A stretch of 64,000 nt of DNA from contig OY728136.1 of NCBI GenBank assembly GCA_963277665.1, forward strand, positions 806,025,123 to 806,089,122, read 5' to 3'. The stretch's first letter is position 1, and each line of letters starts with the position of its first letter. The stretch is from Viscum album (Eukaryota; Streptophyta; Magnoliopsida; Santalales; Viscaceae). This document shows positions 51,601 to 61,468 of this stretch, piece by piece. Position numbers and translations under genes: made by a program. The notes under the pieces were generated by a model. The model saw only the letters and a list, made by a program, of their open reading frames with translations. It searched no databases and was not told the DNA's origin.

Positions 51601-53499
51601 TTTTTGTTTGAATAAACACAAAAATTTATATTATGTTAGTTTTTTCAAGATCATGAAACAAATATGATTAGTTTTAGTTAGAATACCTGAAATCTACAAT
51701 CATTTTTCCTATATACAAAGCCTTATAATTTACACAATTGGTAATCATAATATCTACATAAACGGTATGAAATAACATTTTATATAAATTTTAAATTTGT
51801 GAATCGATCTCTATAAATTTTTATACACATATTAATGATATTTTAGAATCCCATTTTATTTACTCAATCCCTCCATTTTGTCACTTTTTTCCATGTTTTA
51901 TTATTAACACCTTCTAAATGTAATTATTTCCCATGAAAAATTCCTTTATGGATTTAAAATATAGTATAATTAATAAATAGTATTAAATATTACATAGTAC
52001 AATTACCTTGTATGATAATTTTCAAAAATAATTAGTGTCAATAAATCTAATTGGATTAATAGGAAACAATAATTATTATGAGAAATTATTTAATGAAAGT
52101 TACATAATTATATAATATAGTAGAAAAGTAAAAAATATGGACATTTTTTGGAAGTATTAACAACCCACCCTCTCGAATTTGACATGTATTACCCTAGAAA
52201 CCAAAATAAATAGTTATATGATTAGAAAACAACATAAGTAGTAATATTTTGAATATTAATGTAATATTTTTCATTCAAATAAATTTATCTTATTTCATTA
52301 ATTATTTATTCCATGAATTTTCTCATTGGGTTTTCTATTAGTAATATAAAATTATTCTTTCTTATTTCAAGTGGCTTGAAATGGTTAACAGTATTGGTCT
52401 TGGTTGTGTTCATTCTATATGACCACACCAAATAGAATATATAAATTTAATGAATGTTATTAACAAGATTTTAATACCACATTATTCATTTATACAAATC
52501 TTGTAATTAAATTACATATCTTTAATAATGTAATGTTATGATGAAAATGATAATATTTTTACATTTTTCTTACTATAATATACTATATTATATATATGAA
52601 TAATTTATTTATAAATGACATTCCATAAAAGGAATAGTTTATTTTAAAAAGATATGTGTAATTTTAATGTTTTACTATAGTTGTTTTAGAAGTAATTCAC
52701 TTCTATATAAAATGAAATATGGTTGTGGGTTTCATTATGGTTCATGATAAAATGAATTCATGATCATGGTTGGAGTTTGTTTATATGTTGTTTCACAAAG
52801 AGAATCCACCATGATAAAAACATGTTCATGGTCATTAGTTGATAGTTGGGGGTTTTTAGAGATATTGGTTTTTAAAAAAATTAAAATTGTTATGTTTTCA
52901 AGAGTTTATATATTTATCAATTAGAAATTTTAATATCAATTTATTGATATAAAAAAAATAATAGTTTAATATGTCAGTTTTTGGTTTGTGGATATTTTTT
53001 ATAATTTCTTAATTTAATGATATATTAAAAAATTGTTATGTTTTGAGAATTTTATAAAAAATAGATACTATTATTTTAATGGTCTAAAAGAATATTATCA
53101 TTAAAAATTAATGTAGGTGCTTCTGTCATGACATAGTAAAATGAATAAAATTTTAATTTTATATAGAAAAAGAATATTAAATTAGGAATTGTGGGAGAAA
53201 ATATAGAAAAAATTCAAGAGATAAATCTTGATAAAATAATTAAATGAATCTAAACCCCTTTAAAAAGAAATAAAAATGAGGGGAATAAAATGATGTAATA
53301 ATTATTCTTTATGAATATAGACTGCATTTCAACACCAACATAGGTGTATTTTTTTATTTTTTATCTATTTGACCAATCCTATACTTGTAATGTATTTTGG
53401 GCCTTTGTTAAAAAATTCAGAAATGAGATTTGTATTTTATGAATGGTTGTAAAAAAGTTGGGGTAATGAATCAATTGTAAAAATTAAACATGAAGATTA
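48641..53499. other. Unassigned AT-rich DNA
   Basis: The longest unexplained stretch, 4.9 kb. It contains two short open frames (49052-49237 and 51318-51530) without recognisable similarity, and an A-run near 50739. G+C is slightly higher at 50600-51500 than around it. It could be an older element of another class, but no pol or transposase motif was readable. Confidence 0.6.
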
Positions 53500-56306
53500 T
53501 TTCACAACCCTCCCTAGTGGGGACCATGTCATGACTCCCCTATCACTCCTCTAATAGACCTGGGGATGGTGAGTAGCACTGAGTAGACATATCAATAAAA
53601 TTGGTGTCATTTCTTAGGTACCTGAACACACACACACACACACAAATCCATCCCCACAAATGATGAAATGTAAAAATCCATATGTAACAAAATGCATGGA
53701 TATAACTAAATCAAACCAATACAGTACAATGGAATGAATTTTCAAATGTGTAAATTGGGCCAGAATACATGCCCAAAAAATGGTCTACAAACGAAAAAGT
53801 CCAACCTGTAAGAAAGAAATAGTTATTGTTTATGCCTCTCATTTACATAGTAGCACCATGGCCTATAGGGGATCTCAAAAATCACAGTCTGCTCTTTGTC
53901 TACATTGTATTCATTCAAAAGGCTACTTTTCTACATAAGACACGACACCTATAGGAAAAGACTGGACATGGGTGAGAAAAACCATACTTAGTAGGGGACT
54001 CGAAAAACCAAAAATCAATACAAAAAGTAAAAATATAGTATGCTCGACATTGAATATTCCTATATAACATATAACTAGAGAAACACATATCCATATATAC
54101 TCAAAACCTAGAGACATAGTCTAGTGGAATGTCACTACAACTGCATACCAATTCAAGGTATTCAGTTTGAATATTCCATAATGAACCCCTATTGTATAAC
54201 TCACTCAACATGTTTGATAGATTTGATGATGTTCATATGAGAAGTGTGTTAGTCTGGAAGTTTCAGGAGAGAGATAGATGCACTGATAGATCTGAAGAGA
54301 GAGAAGATACACTTATTTCAGTAGAACTCACTCCTGACTGGTGAAAGATCATGATACACAGATGAGTATAACTATGAGGGACTTGCTGTATACAATGAAT
54401 CATTTGTATATATATTCTATGTAAAGTATCATCAAGCTATAAGATTTTTCATGACGAAACCTAACTCTACATTGAGTTCGGAATGGGTAGAAGATCCTAC
54501 TCGAGGCCTCTAGGAAGGATATTGGCTCAATCAAGATTGTATTTTTAATGGTTTCATACTCCTCTGTGTGGAAATGATACCTGACCATTAGGGGATGATG
54601 AAATGGTTACAAACCAAAATTAAACATTACCCTGGAATGGTGGACAAAGAGATCAAGGCATGTAGATTAAAGTACACGATGTTCGTCCCATGATGTGTCT
54701 CTTGTCTCCAAGTACCGCTAGTGTACAACGACCCATGTCAGAAGAAAATGTCACGATGAAAAGATATAAATGATGTGTAGAAGAGTAACATGTCATGTAC
54801 TTCCATCAGTTGGTCACTCCCTATACGCTGGTTGTGTTCCCGTACACTGCTTCAACTCATATCTGCCAACCCATTTAATAGTTCATGAGATAACATGAAT
54901 GACCAGATTGGTCTAGCTGTCATGTAGAGTACATGTCATGTAATCTACTCCAAATCCATGTAACATCTGAGATACACACTCAGTATTTCATATGTACCCA
55001 CACAACATGTTAGAATCTTCACTTGTCGTGTCATCACCTCCTACATTGAAAAACCCTACTACCATAGGGCTGGCCCCACACGATGTTTTTTTGGGATACA
55101 TGACATGTTCATCACGATTTAGCCAAAAAAATTTGCTACCTCATATGCATGTTTTGATCTTAAAAACCTAATTCTATCCATTTTTTTTCCTTGAAACTCA
55201 TGATCTAAGGTATCCTCACCATAACATAATCTTTTCGAGAGGATACAGGTGTTCAATCGGCCCTTAAAACTCATTATGATCATCTATGTAAAGAATGTTC
55301 AATGTATTATATATTCTAAATCATGTTGATTCCTCCACCACAATCATGGTTGAACCTATATTTGGTCTTTATAATGGTTGATCTATGATTTGAGATCATT
55401 GATTTGTGAAAAAGATGTGTAACGTTCCTTTTAGCATAACCTCGTGAAGAATGTGTGGTTAAAAATGGGGAAGAAAATAAAATAATGAATCAAGGAATGA
55501 ACCTCCACCATTGATCATAAAAACATTGATATACACCCATTAGAGGGATCAAATAGAGAAAATCAAAACATAAATCATACTAAACATGGATTCATTACCC
55601 AATATAAATCTAATAAAAAACCCTCCTATAAAAATGATCAATCTATAGGTCAATGAGTTTGTGGGATGATCCACATCCATTTTTAGAATCAATGAAAAGA
55701 TAAATATGAATTGATATAAAAACCCCAACCTCGATGGTTGATGAAGAAGGAGATCAGACATCATTCGTGATTCAACCTCACTATAAAATGATCCATGCGT
55801 CTTTGTTTGTCATCATTTGTTGGAAAAACTCTATGGTGGATACTCTTCAATGATCCAAAAGATTTACATGGATTGATCCAGGGTTATGAGCCTAACCTTG
55901 GGATCATTCTCATTTAACTCAAATTAACACACTTCTCTTTATGGAAATGTTTAATGTAAATTAAAATATTAATTTGTTTTATTTCCTTTAAAACGTCCAA
56001 AAACTATCTTTTTTCGCCGACCTACTCCAGATGATATTTTCCCCACCAAAGGTAATGCATCTTTTATGAATTAATTGGTTCCCTGTAATTTTATTTCTGG
56101 GAACCCATTTAAAAACTATTCCACGTTATTAGTGAAACTTCTTTCATACCTCATTTAAAATTATAATTTATTTCCTACATTTATTCAGGCACTTTGGGAC
56201 ACAAAATCACTCACAGTCGCAAATCATGGTCTCATAACAATTCCATATAATATTTGATAATAATACCTGAAAATCACAGATATTACAATATACCCTTTTC
56301 AGGTAT
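53500..56306 (-). mobile_element. 3' LTR of Gypsy element 4
   Basis: Opens TTTCACAACCCTCCC and continues with a decayed GTGACTACCCC-like stretch (CATGACTCCCC), the family start of the LTRs at 30321 and 57967. The right end lies next to a polypurine-like tract, on the - strand TTTTTGGGGATG (56311-56322). At 2.8 kb it is a little shorter than the 3.0 kb LTR of element 3. It holds a CA microsatellite (53626-53644). Confidence 0.8.
53626..53644 (+). repeat. (CA)n microsatellite within LTR
   Basis: About 9 CA units in the LTR of element 4. Sister LTRs have only ACAAACACACAAATCC (22986) or AAACAAACACATC (58089) at this place, so the array grew after the copies separated. Confidence 0.8.
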
Positions 56307-56338
56307 TTTACATCCCCAAAAATCCAAAACAAAAGCTA

Positions 56339-57966
56339 CTAAAAATGATGTGGGTAATATGTATGAATCTGAGCCTCCGGGTCCAACATACTCTTCTAAA
56401 GATTCTTGTGCTCCCATTAGACATGAACCAATGGAATTTTCCACCATTGAATGATCCTCTAAAGATGATTCTCACACTCCATAGGGTATTTAGAAAAGGT
56501 CTCTCCATCCTTGATTTTTATCTCGCCTCTGTTGATGACATGTGATGCTTCATGCACGTACCCCCTCAACTAAAATACATGGAAGAAATCACGTACTTGG
56601 TGAAACTACTATGGTAGCTCTAGGCAGTATGACACCTTTCCAACTCAACACGGTATATGAGATCGGACGATGAAGCTCAGAGATAAATCTCTACCATAAG
56701 AAAATCTATGGAACCCTCGTTGATGTGAGACTTGAAGGAAGTAATGATCCCCCTCTTTGAATTGTAGAGGTATCCTCCATCTGTCAGCACAATACTCTTG
56801 TCAGCTTTATGTTGTCTTCATCCACTCTTGGATGATATGTACCATCTCAGTGGTATCTCACACCCACTCTCGACCCATGATTTCTAATTCATTGGGGTCT
56901 GCTCAGCAATGTGGTGACTGATAGGGTCTCCCATATAAATCCTCAAGTTGTTCCATACTGATGGTGGATTGGTAGTTATTGTTTTATGAAAACTCCACCA
57001 TTGTTTTGTTCTCCTTCCAAATATGACCAATATATAAGATACATGCATGAATCATATCATAAATTACATAAATGGTTCTCTCTATCTGACCATATCTCTT
57101 GGGATGTGACATTATGTGAATGTGTGACTGAGTCCTAGATGCTACTTTTAATCCCTTCCACAACCGGGATGAGAAACGGGAGACACAATCCGAGACTATT
57201 GTCAAAGCCTCACCATGAAGCTGATCTGTCACATGCACATAAAGACCTCCCAATATCTCTACAGAAATATGCTCCCTAATTTCTAGGAAGAGCGCTGACT
57301 TAGTGATTTGATTATCGATCACCCATATAGGATCGTGTCTCTTGGAAGTTCATGGGATTCCCCTCAGAAACTCCATTGATATTTCATCCCACATCCACTA
57401 TAGAACTTCCATGGGTTGAGATAACACTGCATGGACTCGGTTCTCATCCTTCACCTATTGGGACCTAAGGAATCCGTAAATGAACAAAAATACTAACTTC
57501 TGTATACCGGTCCACCTAAAATGTTTTCCGAGGTCCAGGTACATTTTTTTCAATCTAGTATGTACCACCAACATGGACATATGAAATTACATAAAAACAA
57601 CCTCTTGAAATTCCAATGGCACAATTGTTTTTCATTTTAAAAGGATGGTGGGATCCCCTTTACTAATATCTATTAGGAGAATATACTATGGATAAATAAT
57701 CTCACAATTTATCACAGTATACATACTCATGTTGTGCCTCCCTATCTTGCTACAAGAGTGGAGGGGCGAAAACCATTGATATGATGTAAGAGACATCATC
57801 TAAATCCTTAATGGATAACATTTGCAAGATAACCTCCTCTGATTCCTCTGTTAGCAGTTGTGAAATAGATCTACAACTATGAGCATCGTCCAATATATTC
57901 CCCTTTCTAAGAGTATAAATGATCTCAATGTCATAGTCCTAGAGGAACTCAATCTGTCAGCTCTGC
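56339..57966 (-). pseudogene. pol remnant: RNase H end plus integrase, element 4
   Basis: Read on the - strand from 57966: EFL-stop-DYDIEIIYTLRKGN and ILDDA (end of RNase H, 57880-57950), ISMEFLRGIP (57360-57390), DPIWVIDNQITKSALF, then a stop-free 112-residue stretch (56984-57322) with LTIVSDCVSRF, LWKGLK and QIERT. The C-terminal motifs follow (VRDFFHVF, GYVHEASHVI, KIPLVHV-WEH) and the final stop is at 56339. Of the integrase triad, the first Asp is Glu here while the second Asp and the Glu are present. The piece is cut at 57966/57967 by the LTR of element 3. Confidence 0.88.
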
Positions 57967-58459
57967 TGTCACGACCCGTCCCCCGGGGCCCCTATCGTGA
58001 CTACCCCAAGCCCGACGTCCATAGGCCGGGGGCTGGTGACCAGCACTAAAGGTGTAAATACCAAAACTGGGAATGCATTTCTTTTATAACTGTAAACAAA
58101 CACATCAGAGTACACAACTAGAAGAAGGACACTATGTAAAAACTTTATACAAAAAGGAGTACTGAAAAGTAAAGGGGCCAGAAATACAATCCCAACAGTA
58201 AAGGAAAAAGAAATGGAAAAGTTCTAGTACAACTGAAAGAACGTAAATAGCTGCTGGATCATCCACCGGGAAACGATACCTAAAGGGGAAGTACATTTAT
58301 ACTCATCAGCGCACCACATCCATCTGGATCCTCTGTGTACCAAATCATCGTAAGGTCCACCTCTGGGTTTCGTCCAGTCTTGCTACTCTCATCCTCCGTC
58401 TACACTGTATGTCGTCTTCAACCAACACAATGAGGTTCGGGATAATTCTGTGCAGGGGT

Positions 58460-58504
58460 GAGTATAACGATACTCAGTAAGGACCCCGAGACCCTCATGG
58501 TCTC
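58460..58504 (-). repeat. Hairpin block in element 3 LTR
   Basis: GAGTAT-aacg-ATACTC (58460-58475) and GAGACC-ctcat-GGTCTC (58488-58504), both perfect stems. The third hairpin (GGGC...GCCC) is lost here. In the LTR at 61469 the GAGACC hairpin is kept (61977-61993) and the middle one is mutated. Confidence 0.8.
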
Positions 58505-58699
58505 ACAAAATCAAAGGATAAACCACAGAGTATGAAATAAACAGACAGTCATTACATAGGTCTATGCCCATACATATACCTTAGTTATCCAGAAACCCAT
58601 CTCAATCATGATGAAAACACAGAAGTCATTTACTCAGCTTACATAGGTATAAAACGTTTTTAGAGTGATAGAGATAATCAGATGTAGTCATTGATTCAT

Positions 58700-58930
58700 C
58701 TAAGATGTCAGACCCACACATGATCGAGGACCTGTAGTGGGAACTGTCAGCCCCACACGGGATCTAGGAATAGTAGTCATAGCTGTCAAAACCACAAATG
58801 ATCCAGGTCCAGCTAAGCTATTGGACCCACACAGGATCAAGGACCATCTATTTTGTCGAACCCACAAAGGATCCAAGAATATAAGTCATAACTTTCAGAC
58901 CCACACAGGATCTGGGAACAACCATCAGAG
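58700..58930 (-). repeat. LTR minisatellite, CCCACACAGGATC units
   Basis: Six units of 34 to 40 bp beginning TC(A/G)GACCCACACA(G/T)GATC. This is the same repeat family as LTR1 1430-1815 (other strand) and 62195-62385 (five units). Confidence 0.85.
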
Positions 58931-59399
58931 CGTATCCAGCCACAAGGTTTTCACATGGTACGATTGATTCCAGGAGGGTTCGCTCATCAATCCAAGAGTC
59001 GATACATAAAATAACACTTCATCCAAAGTTTATCTATCTCAAAGGTCCATCTCATCAAAAGGAACACAACACGATAGATGGTGCGTCAATCAAATGCACG
59101 GTCTAAAAGTTATTGGCATTTCTGTTCCGAGGGCCTAGTTGTATTTAGGTTAAATCCAACATAACTATACATGAACTATGTTCAAACCACAATTGGGGTA
59201 TTCCAAAAGAAGTTTCTTTCTCCAAGGTTTCCATCATCGTAGACGGTTCACCAATCAGACACCAGTAGCACATGTCATGGGAGAAAAAGTGATTTCTGGT
59301 CAAACGGGTCTGGACAAGGGTCCGACCTGGCCCAAGGGGGAGGCCCAACCTGCACTAGGTCTGGCCCACGCTGGGTCCAGCCAATGATTGGTCCATCCT

Positions 59400-59483
59400 G
59401 GTGGCTCGTGTGGCCTGGCCGGCGGCCCGTTTGGCCTGACCGGCAGCCAGCGTGGCCTGGCCGGCGGCCCGCGTGGCCTGGCT
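59400..59483 (-). repeat. 21-bp tandem repeat in LTR centre
   Basis: Four abutting 21-bp units of the form GGCGGCCCGYGTGGCCTGGCC. The sister LTR has two units at 62904-62945. The repeat is GC-rich and CpG-containing. Confidence 0.85.
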
Positions 59484-60981
59484 GGCTATCAGCTGGCAAC
59501 GCCTAGTAGGGCCCACCCTAGATGTGTAATGGGGGGGGGGGGTGTAGCGCCCCCTATCTCCATAATAGAATAGGATCTAGGTACCAATTCAGTAACCTTC
59601 CAGACCCGGGAGGGTCCCTCCTTGTCTGGCAGGCCCAGCGGCCAGCCCGCTTGTTGTACCGGCGGTCGACCGCTTTTTCTCCATCGTCACGGCTAGGGGG
59701 GGGGGTGTTGCTTCCTCCTCCATGAGGCACTATAGTGATTCTACCCTCTGGCGGCCTGACGACCGCCTGTTTGTGCTGCCGAAACCTCTTCCTTTGCGCG
59801 GTGTGATGGCACCACGCCCTTCCGGCGGCCTTGCAGCCTTGCGCGGTCGGTTTCTTCGTGGCCTACCAGACGTCGGCCGTCGTTGCTCCACTGTGGCTTG
59901 CCATACATGGTCCGCTCCTCCAGTGATGTTGTTTCACCACCACACTCAATCAAAAGCGATAAAAAACCGAGGGGGTCGGTCCGATTTTGTGTGGCTGACA
60001 CCCTCCATGTTATGATGATAACAATTGGCAATGAAAACAATCCATGATTGAACAAGATAGAATGGAATAAAAATAAATCAAATCCCCTACCTCATATCAT
60101 TGTTCATTGATTATATAGCAAAAAGGCAGACCTCGATTCGTTGACGTCGAAAATGATGAAGCCGAGGATGGAATCGTTGTCATTCTTCATGGACAACCCT
60201 CCCTCTTTTGTTTCGGTTGAAGAAGGAAGAAGGTTTACATCATTCTTCTGTGATCATTCCTCGTTGGAGAGTTCATTCTTCATTGGGGTTCTATCTCCAT
60301 GAGCTCCTCATTTCTCTCTTCCAACAAAAAATGATGCCAGCCAAATGAAATAATAGATTGTCTATTATTTTAATTATTATCATGAATTCAAAATGTGGTT
60401 TTTAATTTTATGAGATAACTCACTTAATTAATGCGGTGGAGTTGGATCAATTAAATAGTGGGGAAGGTCAAGAGTTTTTTTCACATAAATGGGAGTTAAA
60501 GGGGTTAAAAATCATTGGTGTTACCAACCAAAATTTATCCTCCCAAGGGTGGATATGTTCGGGTGGGCCCCAACACCATAACCTTCAATGGGGGGTTAAG
60601 GTGTTGTGGCACCCACCCCCAACCTCCACTTGGAAGTTCTAACCACAAAATAAATATAAACTACACATATAATTTTTATTTAATTTAATATTTAAAACCA
60701 CAAAACAAACTTACATTCTCAACCAACTGCCATCAAGGTGAAAGTCTTCTGAAGTGAATACCAGCACTGCAAGTTCAACGATGCCCTCAGATTTCAATTT
60801 CGAGCTCCGGTTCAAAATTTATAAAAACCCTCTCGGATGTTTACTGAATGTTCCGAAAAAATGTTCAAAAATTGATTATAGATGCACTGGGCCTCGAAAT
60901 CAACCGTTGTAAATTTTCGGGGACTCATAAAAATCCAATGTATTTATTATGAAAAATGCCACGGAATTTCAACGTCATTAA

Positions 60982-60998
60982 ATTCACCCCACCTCAAG
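60982..60998 (-). other. Polypurine tract, element 3
   Basis: The - strand reads CTTGAGGTGGGGTGAAT next to the 3' LTR. It is homologous to the tract of element 2 (GGTGGGGAGAAT). Confidence 0.75.
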
Positions 60999-61018
60999 TC
61001 TTTATGTCCTTGTAAGCA

Positions 61019-61468
61019 TCAACTCAATTTTGGGAACAAATGGGGGTACTGAGCATGAATCAAATCCTCTCACTCCCATGTGATATCATGGATGTTCCCG
61101 TGCAGCCAGCGAACACTCACCATTGGTATCGACCATCCACGTAGGACCTAATCTTGTCGATCCTTAATATCTAATGGAACCTCTCTAAATGTTTCCCAAT
61201 TGTTGACGTCCATCTATCAATGGTCGATGATGTAGGAAGGTTCATGAACATATCTCCTCAGCTGGTATACATGGAAGTTGTCGTGCACCCAATGCAATAG
61301 ACGTAGTAGAGCTAAGCGCTATTCCACCTCACCGACTCTACTGAGGACCTGGAAAGGTCCGATGAATCTCGAACATAACTTTCCTCCTCAGAAAACTCTT
61401 TGTACCCCTCCTCGAGGTGAGACCCGAAAAAAGACATGGTCTCCATCATTGAACTCAAGAGGCCTCCA
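61019..61468 (-). pseudogene. Integrase C-terminus joined to LTR, element 3
   Basis: - strand RPLEFNDGDHVFFRVSPRGG (61405-61465), IGPF and SRVGEVE with frameshifts, VHDNFHVYQLRRYVHEPSYI (about 61210-61285), DIKDRQD-stop-VLRGWSIPMV, then TWE-stop-EDLIHAQYPHLFPKLS and the final stop at 61019. Everything upstream of RPLEF (integrase core, RNase H, RT, PR, gag, primer binding site) is gone and the sequence passes straight into an LTR at 61469. The end of pol is intact in outline. Confidence 0.9.

Larger units (their letters stand above)
57967..60977 (-). mobile_element. 3' LTR of Gypsy element 3
   Basis: Starts TGTCACGACCCGTCCCCC and ends AACGTCA beside a polypurine tract. Length is 3011 bp. It keeps the hairpin block (58460-58504), six CCCACACAGGATC-type units (58700-58930), a GC-rich centre (59290-60010) with a 21-bp repeat, and a possible - strand TATA box (TATATAAT, about 60111-60119). 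It lies within the RNase H of element 4, so it is a nested insertion. It is roughly four-fifths identical by eye to the copy starting at 61469. Confidence 0.85.
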
